From contig NZ_JAHKPO010000003.1 in assembly GCF_018860365.1 (NCBI RefSeq), positions 1,116,001-1,180,000 on the forward strand: a DNA stretch of 64,000 nucleotides, read 5' to 3'. The notes under the pieces were generated by a model. That model was not told the origin of the DNA, did no database searches, and was given only the letters and a program-made list of their open reading frames with translations. Both the position numbers and the translations under genes were made by a program. Of the stretch, positions 26,719 through 36,176 are shown in pieces. Numbering within the stretch: the stretch's first letter is position 1; every line of letters begins with the position of its first letter. The DNA comes from Arenibacter algicola. GTDB lineage: Bacteria; Bacteroidota; Bacteroidia; Flavobacteriales; Flavobacteriaceae.

Positions 26719-28338
26719 TTAGTCCTTATCAATAGTTTTGTAGGTATACTTGCTTTTTTTCCAGTCTATGAGTTCCGAAGGGTAGTATTTTACATTCATT
26801 TTATCCAAATATGGAGCCTGATTGCCCAACCTTACTTTGTAATTTTCCCAATTTCTGTTTTCTTCGGTACTCCAACTAAGTTCGGAATAACCGATCATCC
26901 TGGGAAAGGCCAAATATTCCACTTCATCCATATTGCTAACGGTCTCTGACCATAAAGGTGCTTCAATTCCCAAAATATTTTCCTTATTGATTCCCTTGAC
27001 ATATCTTTCTGGTGTCCAAACATAGCCTGTATCCACGGGAATGTAGCCTGCCCAATGAAGTCCGTATTTGGAAAGGGTATCATATTGCATATCCAGATAG
27101 GCTTTTTTTCCTGGGGATAATATTATTTTCAATCCTTTTTTCACAGCCAGTTTAGCATTTTCTTCGTTGGCCCAAAACTGTGCAATGGCAGAGGTATCAA
27201 TGTCAGCATGCACAATTTCATCCCATCCTATCATTTTTTTTCCGTATTTCTTTACAATTTTGTCCACTTTGGAAACAAAATGGATAAAATCCTTCTTCTT
27301 GGTAACATGACTTTCATCGCCGCCGGCATGAAAATACGGACCGGGAGTAATGGCCGATATTTCCCTTACGACATCATCTATAAATGCATAAACAGTATCC
27401 TTACGTGTGTCAAAGGTGCTAAACCCAACTTCGGTACCCGTATAAATTTTGGGCGTTTTTCCGTTTCCATTTAGAATGGGATAGGAAACCGATGCTGCAT
27501 TCGTATGCCCAGGCATATCTATTTCAGGAATTATGGTTATAAAATGTTTAGCGGCATAGGCTACAATGTCCTTATATTCCTCTTGGGTGTAAAAGCCACC
27601 TGGACCGCCACCCACTTCAGAACTTCCACCTATTTCGGTAAGCTTGGGCCATGATTTAATTTCTATCCTCCAGCCTTGGTCATCTGCAAGGTGCAAATGC
27701 AAGGCGTTAATTTTATAATAGGCCAATATGTCGATATACTTTTTTACATCCTCCACCCCAAAGAAATGTCGAGCCACATCCAACATAGACCCCCTATATT
27801 CAAAATTCGGATTGTCTATGATCTTACCAGTGGGAATCAACCACATTTTATTTTCAGAAAGGGTGTCATTACTGGTCTCTGGAATAATTTGCCTTATGGT
27901 CTGTATTCCCCTAAAGGCACCTTCGGCCGTTTTTGCATTAAGGATTATAGAATCTTGGGTTATGTACAGGTCGTAACCTTCCTTGGATGAAAATTCAGTG
28001 CTATCGGACTGATTAATAAAAATAATCCGCTGGGAGGTGGTATTGGTTGAAGAATTTACCGCCAAGTCCAAATTGGTCTGCCATTTTATTTTTTCCGATA
28101 AGAACTCGCCAACCTCAGGAAAACCTGCAGCATTTTGAGATGTATAGATAATAGTGTTTTTATCCAACCCAAAGGCACTATTGGTGGGGATTATCCTAAG
28201 GGGTTTGGGAATTAAATTTTCCGCAGTCAGATCTGTCATTGGAAAGTTGATTACTTTCTTTTTTTCCTGTTGACAGGCTACAAAGGCAGTAAAAACTATC
28301 AGTACTACTAGCGATTTAAATAGAATTGATTTTTTCAT
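26719..28338 (-). CDS. Beta-N-acetylhexosaminidase (GH20), lipoprotein
   Basis: 539 residues. The leader ends in AFVACQQ, a lipobox with Cys22, so it is a lipoprotein on the periplasmic or outer face. A GH20 N-terminal domain (about 40-175) is followed by the TIM-barrel (from about 180) with the catalytic pair Asp341-Glu342 in HAGGDESH. HLHLADDQGWRIEIKSWPKL (214-233) and PEIDMPGH are further family motifs. It releases terminal N-acetylglucosamine or -galactosamine from glycans or chitin oligomers by substrate-assisted catalysis. No chitinase or SusC/D pair is adjacent. Confidence 0.95.
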   Translation of the reverse strand: MKKSILFKSLVVLIVFTAFVACQQEKKKVINFPMTDLTAENLIPKPLRIIPTNSAFGLDKNTIIYTSQNAAGFPEVGEFLSEKIKWQTNLDLAVNSSTNTTSQRIIFINQSDSTEFSSKEGYDLYITQDSIILNAKTAEGAFRGIQTIRQIIPETSNDTLSENKMWLIPTGKIIDNPNFEYRGSMLDVARHFFGVEDVKKYIDILAYYKINALHLHLADDQGWRIEIKSWPKLTEIGGSSEVGGGPGGFYTQEEYKDIVAYAAKHFITIIPEIDMPGHTNAASVSYPILNGNGKTPKIYTGTEVGFSTFDTRKDTVYAFIDDVVREISAITPGPYFHAGGDESHVTKKKDFIHFVSKVDKIVKKYGKKMIGWDEIVHADIDTSAIAQFWANEENAKLAVKKGLKIILSPGKKAYLDMQYDTLSKYGLHWAGYIPVDTGYVWTPERYVKGINKENILGIEAPLWSETVSNMDEVEYLAFPRMIGYSELSWSTEENRNWENYKVRLGNQAPYLDKMNVKYYPSELIDWKKSKYTYKTIDKD

Positions 28339-28384
28339 TTAGAGAGATTGTATTAGTATTATTTGGTTGTTCCTGTCCTTAGGA

Positions 28385-29029
28385 TCAATTCATATAAGGT
28401 TTGATGACAGAAAACCACAGGTCGTACCCCTTACTGTTCATATGAAGTCCGTCACCTATAAAGATATCCTGTTTCACTTGTTTTCCATCCATCATCACAT
28501 CCCATACATTGGCGAACTGCAAGGTACTGTCCTCTTCACATAGCTTTTCGAACGCCCTGTTCAATCTCATGTATTTTCTTTTTAGGTTCCACCTTGCCAA
28601 ACTTGGTTTTGCTGCTATGATCACCACCTGGGTTGCATTATTTCTTTCCCTAATCTTATTTATGATTTCACGGGTGGTATCTATAATATCTTTGGTCTTT
28701 TTCTTGGCAGCAATATCATTATCGCCTTCGTAGATAAAAACCTTCTTGGGATTATATTGTAATATGAGCTCGTTGTAATACCGGAAGAGATCGGAAGATT
28801 GGGATCCGCCAAAGCCCGAGTTGATTATTTGGTGGTCAGGAAACATGGATTCCAAGTTTTTCCACATTCTAATGCTGGAACTACCGGTAAATACTATGGT
28901 TTCTTTGGAGGAATCCCAGTGGGATTCATATTTTTTCTGAATGGCCTTTACCTCATTTTGAAAGGCCGGGGTTTTTTGGCCATAACCAAGGAACGCCAAA
29001 GAAAGGAATAAATAAGTGAGTTTTTTCAA
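28385..29029 (-). CDS. SGNH/GDSL-type hydrolase, exported
   Basis: 214 residues with a signal peptide (1-17). Block I FTGSSSIRMW gives the nucleophile (Ser51 aligned with GDS), the Gly block SGFGGSQSSDL follows, the Asn block is YEGDNDIA, and DGLHMNSKGYDLW supplies the Asp-x-x-His. Such enzymes are esterases acting on acetylated sugars, lipids or similar substrates. It lies 46 bases before the GH20 gene on the same strand and is probably co-transcribed with it, which favours deacetylation of amino-sugar or acylated glycans. The specificity is inferred from context only. Confidence 0.9.
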   Translation of the reverse strand: MKKLTYLFLSLAFLGYGQKTPAFQNEVKAIQKKYESHWDSSKETIVFTGSSSIRMWKNLESMFPDHQIINSGFGGSQSSDLFRYYNELILQYNPKKVFIYEGDNDIAAKKKTKDIIDTTREIINKIRERNNATQVVIIAAKPSLARWNLKRKYMRLNRAFEKLCEEDSTLQFANVWDVMMDGKQVKQDIFIGDGLHMNSKGYDLWFSVIKPYMN

Positions 29030-29171
29030 TGCATTTAAATTAAAGGTTTAAATTAAAATATTTATTGTTCTTGACAAATAATTTTCGACAGGGAACATTG
29101 GTTGTTCGCTAATGGTAAAATCCAGCATTGGTTGACATTAGATTAAGGTTGATGTCGAGGTACCACAGTCT

Positions 29172-29751
29172 TTAAGCTACTGGCCATTGGTAAAGCCCTG
29201 GTATCACGTTGTCAGTGAGCAAGTAGGTTAGGTGCCCAAAACGGTCATCCAGTAAAAGGTATAGGGTTTTTCATTGTTGTGTTGATTAGTATTTTGTGAT
29301 GAGCGACTGGTAAACCATTTGCCCCTTGATCCAAATCCTGGGCAACCTTTAGATTCTTGAACTGGGGTAAATATTTGGAGACCGGATCCGCAAGATAGAA
29401 ATATCCTTCCTCATATAACATCATAAACCCTGCGGTTACGATAGGCTTTGTCATGGACATGATATGGAACAATTGATCTTGTTCAATAGGGATCTTATCT
29501 GCCATACTACTATATCTAAAGGCTATTTCGTGAACAATTTCTCCCCTTCTCATAACATAGGAAGCGGCACCAAGAGCCCTTCTTTCGTTTATTTCTTTTT
29601 TAAGAAAATGATCATATCGGTTTAGCTTTTCCTTATCAATTCCCGATATGGTTACACTTGGCAGGGCATTGGAACCAGTTTGCCCATTGATAGGCATCAC
29701 CAGGATTAATAGAAGGAACAGTAGCGTTATAAATGGGTTATTGTATTTCAA
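29172..29751 (-). pseudogene. Decayed beta-lactamase-family serine hydrolase
   Basis: The intact part (29245-29751) encodes 168 residues with a signal peptide (MKYNNPFITLLFLLLILVMP) and the start of a class C beta-lactamase-like domain, including the active-site S-x-x-K in HIMSMTKP and DPVSKYLPQFKNL. It stops at about a third of the usual 400 or more residues. In another frame the sequence continues RFGHLTYLLTDNVIPGLY to a stop at 29172, reminiscent of the family's RHTxGLTY region. A frameshift followed by loss of the rest is the simplest reading. An esterase-like function is therefore presumed lost. A short expressed fragment cannot be excluded. Confidence 0.72.
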
Positions 29752-29884
29752 GGTTTTCTATGTATTTCAAGATTTTCATGAATTTAACTTTTAAAGATAA
29801 GATTTAAAAATTGTTCCATTAACTCCTTAATTGTTATTATATTAGAGTAATTGGCCATACCAATACCAACAAACCAAAAATACT

Positions 29885-32095
29885 ATGCCCATCCAGAAAT
29901 TTGTTTTTGTTCTTTTCGCCGTTTTATGTTTGTCTAAAATTGGATATTCCCAAAACCCCGATTTTGATAATGACAACCAAACACGACCAACCGCTATTGC
30001 AGTTCCCATTGAAACCGAACCTATGATCGACGGAAATATTCTAAAAGATGAGGTTTGGCAAAAGATAGAACCGTTTGGGGGCTTATTACAAAGTCAACCT
30101 AATTACGGGCAAATGGCCAGTGAACGCACGGAGATAAGAATTGCCTATACGGAACATACTTTTTATTTGGCAGTAGTCTGTTATGATTCGGACCCTGATG
30201 GCCTCGTAGTCTCCGATGCTAGGAGGGATGCTTTGTTGGACAACACCGATGCCTTTCTTTTTATAGTGGATACCTATAAGGATAATCAGAATGGTTTTAT
30301 TTTTGGAACCAATTCCCTTGGAGTGGAATATGATGCCCAGGTAGATAATGAAGGCCAGGGTAACCAGAATACTAATAGGCAACAAGGCGGTACCATAGGT
30401 GGCTTTAATTTAAACTGGGATGGTTCGTGGAAGGTCAGGACTTCAGTGCACGACGAAGGTTGGAGTGCAGAATTTGCCATTCCTTTGCGTACCATAAGAT
30501 TTCAGCCTGGCAAGGATTGGGGCATTAATTTTCGCAGAAATATAAGGAAGACCAATGAAATTGTTTATTGGTCGCCAATGCCTATAGGTTTTAACTTAAA
30601 TAGACTTTCCTTGGCCGGCACCCTTACGGGCCTAAATCTTAAAACCCCAAGAAACTTAAAGGTTATTCCCTATGTGCTGGGGCAGTTGGCCAAAGATTTT
30701 GAAGCCGAGGACCCTAAGGCCAAATTTACGCCCGAGGTGGGTGGGGATATAAAATTTAGTATTACACCAAGTCTTACTTTGGATCTTACCTATAACACCG
30801 ATTTTGCCCAGGTTGAGGTAGATGAACAACAGGTGAACCTGGATCGTTTTAATTTGTTTTTTCCAGAAAAACGTCCCTTCTTTTTAGAGAATGCAGGCTT
30901 GTTCAGTGTTGGGAGTCCAGGGGAAGTAGACCTGTTTTTTAGTAGACGTATTGGAATAGGGGATGATGGAAATATAGTTCCCATAATTGGAGGGGCCAGA
31001 TTATCCGGAAAATTGGACCGGACCAATGTTGGACTTTTAACCATGTTTACGGATGAGGTTGAAGATGCAGGGATACAAAAGAATAATTTTACGGTAGCAC
31101 GAGTAAACCATGAATTTAAAGGTCGTTCCGCCTTGGGTGCAGCATTTATTAATCGTTCAGGAATAGGTATCGAAGATGACTTTAATAGTACCATAGCCCT
31201 GGATGGAAAACTGGGTTTGGGGCGTAAGGCTAGAATGACCGGATTTTATGCCCGTACCAATGGACCAACAGATACCATAAATGAGCATTCTTTCCGGCTC
31301 AAAACCGACTACATTTGGAACAGTTGGGAAATAGGAGCAGGGTATACCGAGGTTGGAGAAGGCTTTAATCCTGAAGTTGGTTTTTTACAGCGTTCGGCCT
31401 TCAGGAAGCCGGAGGCCCGCATCTTATATCACTATAGACCAAAAAACGAAAACTCGGTAATACTGGAATTAAGGCCTCATATTTCCTACAACAGTTTTTG
31501 GAATTTTGAGGGCTTTCAGGAAACTAGTTATACCCATATTGACAACCATTGGGAGTTTAAAAGTGGAATGGAAATCCATACCGGTCTAAACCTTACCACA
31601 GAAGGGGTTTTAGATCCTTTTGAAATTTCAGACGGGGTTACCGTGCTGCCCGGTACCTATAGGCACTCGGAATCCCAATTGGTTTTCTTTACCAATAAGA
31701 GTAAGCCAGTCGCTATAAATATTCGTTCGGTGATCGGCGGTTCATTTGGGGGAAAACGTTATCAGCAAAGTGGCACCTTGAGCATACGATTGGGAGATAA
31801 ATTCAATTCCGATTTTATTTATCTCTACAACAATTACCAATTACCTGTAGGTGATTTTACGGCTAATATTTTCCGAAGTCAAATGACCTATTCCTTTAGG
31901 CCAAATCTGTATGTTCAGAGTTTGGTACAGAACAATTCCGCAAATGAACTGTGGGCGGTAAATTTACGATTGGGCTGGTTGCAGCGTGCCAATACAGGTC
32001 TTTTTGTGGTGTACAATTACAACCTTAGAGAAGGTGACCCCACAAATAATAGTATTATCATTAAATATAGTCGAATGTTCGATTTGATCAATTAA
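29885..32095 (+). CDS. DUF5916 domain protein with CBM9-like N-terminal domain
   Basis: 736 residues with a signal peptide (1-22, ending IGYSQ). Residues 40-230 resemble a carbohydrate-binding module 9-type domain: IDGNILKDEVWQ, then TDAFLFIVDTYKDNQNGF. The rest is DUF5916, beta-strand-rich and probably an outer-membrane barrel-like domain, containing DEQQVNLDRFNLFFPEKRPFF near residue 316. These proteins are widespread in Bacteroidota and are presumed outer-membrane or secreted. The function is not known, and carbohydrate or metal binding is inferred only from the first domain. It is transcribed alone with a terminator-like hairpin at 32094. Confidence 0.88.
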   Translation: MPIQKFVFVLFAVLCLSKIGYSQNPDFDNDNQTRPTAIAVPIETEPMIDGNILKDEVWQKIEPFGGLLQSQPNYGQMASERTEIRIAYTEHTFYLAVVCYDSDPDGLVVSDARRDALLDNTDAFLFIVDTYKDNQNGFIFGTNSLGVEYDAQVDNEGQGNQNTNRQQGGTIGGFNLNWDGSWKVRTSVHDEGWSAEFAIPLRTIRFQPGKDWGINFRRNIRKTNEIVYWSPMPIGFNLNRLSLAGTLTGLNLKTPRNLKVIPYVLGQLAKDFEAEDPKAKFTPEVGGDIKFSITPSLTLDLTYNTDFAQVEVDEQQVNLDRFNLFFPEKRPFFLENAGLFSVGSPGEVDLFFSRRIGIGDDGNIVPIIGGARLSGKLDRTNVGLLTMFTDEVEDAGIQKNNFTVARVNHEFKGRSALGAAFINRSGIGIEDDFNSTIALDGKLGLGRKARMTGFYARTNGPTDTINEHSFRLKTDYIWNSWEIGAGYTEVGEGFNPEVGFLQRSAFRKPEARILYHYRPKNENSVILELRPHISYNSFWNFEGFQETSYTHIDNHWEFKSGMEIHTGLNLTTEGVLDPFEISDGVTVLPGTYRHSESQLVFFTNKSKPVAINIRSVIGGSFGGKRYQQSGTLSIRLGDKFNSDFIYLYNNYQLPVGDFTANIFRSQMTYSFRPNLYVQSLVQNNSANELWAVNLRLGWLQRANTGLFVVYNYNLREGDPTNNSIIIKYSRMFDLIN

Positions 32096-32120
32096 GTTGG
32101 TAGACTATCCTAACTTTTTT
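32094..32120. terminator. Hairpin at the convergent end of the DUF5916 gene
   Basis: AAGTTGG and CC-AACTT (one bulged T) pair around an 8-base loop, followed by a run of T. It overlaps the stop codon region and probably ends transcription from the plus strand. Confidence 0.5.
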
Positions 32121-32442
32121 AAATGATTACCTCACTAATTTGAACAACAGGTTCAATATTAGTAAAATTAGGAAGATCTCCCATAATTTTTTCTGCATTC
32201 GGACCGAAGGAATTTTGAAATGAATCCATAGATGCAAAATATAAATTTCCCATTGCTGCATAGGTAGCAGTTGAGCCAGGGGTGCCTCCTCCCAGACCTT
32301 TTTCAATGGTTGCAGCCTTCACTGAATCCCCTAATAATTCTCCAACCAAGGATATGTGTTGGTTGCTGTAATAATCCATATCAAATTTTTTGCCTGCTCC
32401 GTTAGGATACAAAACACTTACTTTAATCATTCCTTTTTTCAT
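32119..32442 (-). CDS. EthD family protein
   Basis: 107 residues of a dimeric ferredoxin-like fold. MIKVSVLYPNGAGKKFDMDYYSNQHI is the EthD signature, and the rest (GLGGGTPGSTATYAAMGNLYF, ISEVII at the end) matches the small EthD subfamily. EthD was first seen beside ether-degrading P450 genes, but most members are of unknown role, and no monooxygenase is nearby. There is no signal peptide. The ATG at 32430 (MIKVSV) is an equally good start. It lies between the DUF5916 gene (convergent) and the SMP-30 gene, 116 bases away on the same strand. Confidence 0.88.
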   Translation of the reverse strand: MKKGMIKVSVLYPNGAGKKFDMDYYSNQHISLVGELLGDSVKAATIEKGLGGGTPGSTATYAAMGNLYFASMDSFQNSFGPNAEKIMGDLPNFTNIEPVVQISEVII

Positions 32443-32557
32443 GATTGTCTGTATTAATTGTTTTTTTGTTCTTATCTCAGGACACCCTTTTTGTTTAGAG
32501 TTTCTGATTAAAAGTGTCTTTATTATCTTGGCTATAAGTTTACGGTAATCACTTATA

Positions 32558-33454
32558 TTATCTAATTCCGTGTACGTTCATATCCAAGGTATACAATGAG
32601 GTCATGGCCGTTATAAATAATGTTTTTTGGTTTTTTCCTCCAAAGGTTACATTGGCCGTCCATTTCTGATCTATAGGAATATGTAGAATTTGTTCACCTT
32701 GGGGATTAAAAACCGTAACCCCATCCCCTGTAAGGTATACATTGCCTTGGTTGTCCATTGTCATGCCATCCGAGCCCATATTGGCAAACAGGGCTTTATT
32801 GCCTAAGCTGGCATCGGGATTTATGGTATAGGAATAGGTTTTTTTATCACCTATATCGGCAATATATAAACGGGTACCATCTTTACTGCCAATAATGCCA
32901 TTTGGCCTTACGTAGTCCTCGGCCACAATAATAATATCCTTTTGATCGGGAGTAAGGTAGTAAACACGCTGTTCTTCTATCTCCTGTTCAGTTCTCGTCC
33001 AATACGGACGTTTATAAAAAGGGTCCGTAAAATATATGCCTCCTTTTGGGTCTATCCATAGATCATTGGGACCGTTTAATTTTTTGCCTTCAAAATCATC
33101 AATTAGGACCGTGACATTTTTTTGGGAATCTATTCGCCAAAGTTGATTTTTATCATCGGCACAGGACAAAAGATTTCCTTGGTGGTCAAAATAGAGTCCG
33201 TTGGATCTCCCGGAAGGCTCCATATATACGGATACGGCTTTATCCTTCGCAGACCACTTAATGATACGATCGTTGGGCTGGTCTGTGAAAAACACATCCC
33301 CGTTGGGAGCCACAGCAGGTCCTTCGGTAAAGGAGTATTCCGATGACACTAACTGTACTTTGGCATCCTTGGCGATGAGGGAGGTTTGTAACGATTTGCA
33401 GGATAGGGAAAACAGTATGGGTAATGCTAAAAATAGATTTATAACTTTTTTCAT
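32558..33454 (-). CDS. SMP-30/gluconolactonase family lipoprotein
   Basis: 298 residues. The leader ends LFSLSCKS with a lipobox Cys19, so it is a lipoprotein outside the cytoplasm. A six-bladed propeller follows, with the family features EGPAVAPNGDVFFTD (residues 44-58), LNGPNDLWIDPKGGIYFTDP and RPNGIIGSKDGTRLYIAD. Divalent-metal ligands (Glu44, an Asn in GPND, and an Asn and Asp near the RPNGI motif) appear to be kept. The family hydrolyses sugar lactones such as gluconolactone. With exported SMP-30 proteins in Bacteroidota the substrate is usually unknown. The DUF3500 gene lies upstream on the same strand. Confidence 0.9.
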   Translation of the reverse strand: MKKVINLFLALPILFSLSCKSLQTSLIAKDAKVQLVSSEYSFTEGPAVAPNGDVFFTDQPNDRIIKWSAKDKAVSVYMEPSGRSNGLYFDHQGNLLSCADDKNQLWRIDSQKNVTVLIDDFEGKKLNGPNDLWIDPKGGIYFTDPFYKRPYWTRTEQEIEEQRVYYLTPDQKDIIIVAEDYVRPNGIIGSKDGTRLYIADIGDKKTYSYTINPDASLGNKALFANMGSDGMTMDNQGNVYLTGDGVTVFNPQGEQILHIPIDQKWTANVTFGGKNQKTLFITAMTSLYTLDMNVHGIR

Positions 33455-33498
33455 CTCGTTATTATATGCCGTAAAACTTAAGTTCTTATTTTCTGAAA

Positions 33499-34527
33499 TC
33501 AGTGCTTGTGGTCTTTTTCATAGTGGGCCTTTAGTACATCTTCCCCGTAGTCATTGGTTAGATCACGAACTACAGTATGTACATGGTTGGCCTCGTTCTG
33601 GGTGTTATCGTATTCGATAAGTAGAGTGGGACCCTGAATTCGGAAGTAATGCCCTTTGCCAGGTTGCAGGCTTCCGGCCCAGGCAAAAGTTAAATTTTCT
33701 ATTCCCGCCTTGTTTATTTTGTCCCTAAACCCGGTAGCAAATTCATGCTCGTAATTATTCATGTACAGATCCAGCAGTTCCATAAAAATCTTTTTTTGGG
33801 ACTTGGACATGGCTTTATAAGAGATTCCTAATTGCTCCACATGTTTCACCTTTCTTTCGGTTGTAGTAACGATATCGTGGGGGGCAACATCTGTAAATAC
33901 TACTGTTTTTAATTGTTTTTCGCTCATGGAGTGTAAAAGGGAAAAACCTAGTTCTGCCTCTTTTTTCAGTACTTCCTTGCCCTTGTATTCTGTGCTACGT
34001 ACAATGCCAGGGTTGGTTCCAAAAAAGGTAGGGGTAGAGGAGCTAATGGCACCATCGGTGGAAGTGAAATTTAAGGAGAGATGGTGTCCTTCAAATCGCC
34101 ATCCCCATGGTTTATCCTTGGATGGATTACCAAAAATGCAAAAGTGATAATTTAGCGGATCGCGTCTTGGTCTGCCATCGGGCATTTTATCGTTATCGTC
34201 ATTTTCAATAATTCTCAATACTTTTTCCAGTTCCATAATTTCTTGTGACTTCCGAAAACCTTCCTCGCTCAAGGAAGCCCGTAGCAGATCGAGCGCTGCC
34301 TTTTTTTGTGTTTCGTCAAAATCATGGAAGGTGGCTCCAGCTCTGGGAATGGGGACATAATTCATATTAAAGCGTTCAGTGTCCTCTATAGTAAATAGTG
34401 TTTTGGCTTTTACTTCCTCGGATAAACTGTTAACAAAAATATTGGCCTTTTGCAACACGTTCTGAGCGGATAGCATTCCAAAAAGCAATAGTAAAAAAGT
34501 AGTTGATATTATTTTTTTTGGTGTCAT
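33499..34527 (-). CDS. DUF3500 domain-containing exported protein
   Basis: 342 residues from MTPKKIISTTFLLLLFG; an alternative ATG lies four codons earlier. A signal peptide (about 1-22, cleaved after LSAQ) is followed by one DUF3500 domain: YHFCIFGNPSKDKPWGWRFEG (residues 125-145), GHHLSLNFT, FFGTNPG, and a final WAGSLQPGKGHYFRIQGPTLLIEYDNTQ. The histidines in EGHHLS and in NEANHVHTVVRDLTNDYG may bind a metal. The family is widespread, of unknown reaction, and often beside oxidoreductases and secreted enzymes. It is on the same strand as the TolB-like and SMP-30 genes, within about 50 bases of each. Confidence 0.88.
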   Translation of the reverse strand: MTPKKIISTTFLLLLFGMLSAQNVLQKANIFVNSLSEEVKAKTLFTIEDTERFNMNYVPIPRAGATFHDFDETQKKAALDLLRASLSEEGFRKSQEIMELEKVLRIIENDDNDKMPDGRPRRDPLNYHFCIFGNPSKDKPWGWRFEGHHLSLNFTSTDGAISSSTPTFFGTNPGIVRSTEYKGKEVLKKEAELGFSLLHSMSEKQLKTVVFTDVAPHDIVTTTERKVKHVEQLGISYKAMSKSQKKIFMELLDLYMNNYEHEFATGFRDKINKAGIENLTFAWAGSLQPGKGHYFRIQGPTLLIEYDNTQNEANHVHTVVRDLTNDYGEDVLKAHYEKDHKH

Positions 34528-34581
34528 TTTAGGTTTCATTTTTATTGGTTGGTTTATTATTATCCTGGGTTTAGTTAAATT

Positions 34582-36072
34582 TTATTTTAATCGATAACTG
34601 ACGAATGCCAAACGGCTGCTGTCAGGTGACCAAGAGGGGACATTTATGGTGCCCTGACCACCGAACAATTTGGCGATCGTTTTAATTTCCTTGGTCTCAA
34701 GATTCATTAATCGAAGCATTACATCTTTGTTTGAGGGATGTAAATTTGCTGGAATATCCGGCTCAAAGGAAATATAGACCAACCATTTTCCATCCGGGGA
34801 CGGATGGGCAAACCAATCATGGTACTCATCCGTGGTAAGTTGTTCCTGTTCACTTCCGTTAGGCTTCATACGCCATATCTGCATGGTTCCGCTACGGGCA
34901 GAATTAAAGTAGATATATTTTCCATCGGGGGAGTAATCCGGTCCGTCGTCAAGTCCTTCTGTAGTGGTCAATCTTGTTTCCTCACCTCCATTAACAGGAA
35001 TGGTATAAATATCATAATTGCCATTTCGCTCTGCGCAATAGGCTAATGTTTGGCCATCTGGAGACCATCCATGCCAATAGGAAGGACCTTTAGGAGTTAT
35101 TTTTTTCGGCACACCACCTTCAATAGGAAGTGTATAGATCAATGATTTTCCGGTTTCTGTCTGATCACTTATCACCAACATCTTACCATCTTGCGAAACG
35201 CCGTGGTCATTGTTGATTCTTTTTGCGAAATCTGTGGGGATTAGTTTGGGATCACCTCCTTCAATTGGAATTTGATATAGTAGTCCCATACTGTTATATA
35301 TCAAATCCTTTCCATCCGGTGTCCAATTTGGTGCATCCAAGCGTTTATCGGATTGGAGAATAACTTTTCTGTCCCAAGTAGCTATCGGAATAATTTCCAA
35401 AGTGCTTTCCAATTTTTTAAGCGAGTCTGGCTTTGCTTCCAATTTTTCCAATACAACTTTGGAGAATTTTGCAGTTTCCACTACATCGTTGTTATGGGAA
35501 CAAACGCCAAGTCCAATATAGAAAGGAGCTTTAAACTGGACTTTTATGGCACCTCCAGATGATTCCAATTCTCCATCCGCTTTGCCGAGGGACATATAGA
35601 GATAGTCGCCCACCTTTTCAATTCTGACACGTTTAGGAGATTTTATGTTGGACTGAAGTTCACGAGTGATATCTCCATCCACTTCTCTATATTGAATGGC
35701 GGTCATACCATCGCCATGAACGGCCACATCGGCATAGGCCGAGCCCGGCTCCAGGTTTTGGCGGATAATTAAACAAGCTTTTCTATGTGGGTCAACACCT
35801 TTGCCCAACAACTCAATATCGGCAGCCAGGGAAACGTCCCCCGACATTTTTTTCCAAACATAATGTAGCTGATCGTTATTGAACCACATATTGGTCCCAC
35901 TAGCTGAAATGGTATAAGTACTATCCTTGCGATTAAATTCCAGTGACCCCTTATGTTTTACTTCGCCAATATCCCCATGGCCTTGGAATATACCCATATC
36001 AATCTGAATTGCCCAAGACATAAGTATAAAGCCAATAATGGCTAGTATTAAAATTATTTTTTTATGGGTCAT
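34582..36072 (-). CDS. TolB-type propeller protein with N-terminal DUF1349-like domain
   Basis: 496 residues. A single N-terminal hydrophobic segment (4-23) is an uncleaved anchor or signal. Residues 35-210 form a beta-sandwich with the sequence style of concanavalin/DUF1349 domains ([35 protein letters not shown]). Residues 235-496 are WD40-like PD40 repeats: [44 protein letters not shown]. It is outside the cytoplasm; it may bind or sense a glycan or peptide, or act as a hydrolase partner. It is the first gene of the minus-strand run ending with SMP-30 and is divergent from mazG. Confidence 0.85.
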   Translation of the reverse strand: MTHKKIILILAIIGFILMSWAIQIDMGIFQGHGDIGEVKHKGSLEFNRKDSTYTISASGTNMWFNNDQLHYVWKKMSGDVSLAADIELLGKGVDPHRKACLIIRQNLEPGSAYADVAVHGDGMTAIQYREVDGDITRELQSNIKSPKRVRIEKVGDYLYMSLGKADGELESSGGAIKVQFKAPFYIGLGVCSHNNDVVETAKFSKVVLEKLEAKPDSLKKLESTLEIIPIATWDRKVILQSDKRLDAPNWTPDGKDLIYNSMGLLYQIPIEGGDPKLIPTDFAKRINNDHGVSQDGKMLVISDQTETGKSLIYTLPIEGGVPKKITPKGPSYWHGWSPDGQTLAYCAERNGNYDIYTIPVNGGEETRLTTTEGLDDGPDYSPDGKYIYFNSARSGTMQIWRMKPNGSEQEQLTTDEYHDWFAHPSPDGKWLVYISFEPDIPANLHPSNKDVMLRLMNLETKEIKTIAKLFGGQGTINVPSWSPDSSRLAFVSYRLK

Positions 36073-36152
36073 ATTGGTTTTGTCCGAAAGTAAGGAACTA
36101 AAGTTAGCTAAAAAACTCGGAACATACGATAGTTGGAACCATACAGACTTTG

Positions 36153-36160
36153 TATTTTTG
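36153..36160 (+). promoter_or_regulatory. Putative -7 box of the mazG promoter
   Basis: TATTTTTG matches TAnnTTTG. TTGG at 36133 is a weak -33 candidate 16 bases upstream. The transcription start would fall near 36167, which excludes the open-frame start at 36150 and supports the ATG at 36177. Confidence 0.4.
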
Positions 36161-36176
36161 TTTAAAAGTCAACCTT

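Noticed and set aside
32558..33454. SMP-30 protein as part of a sugar-acid operon
   Set aside because: Neighbouring genes (DUF3500, EthD) show no sugar-acid pathway, so only the family name is given.
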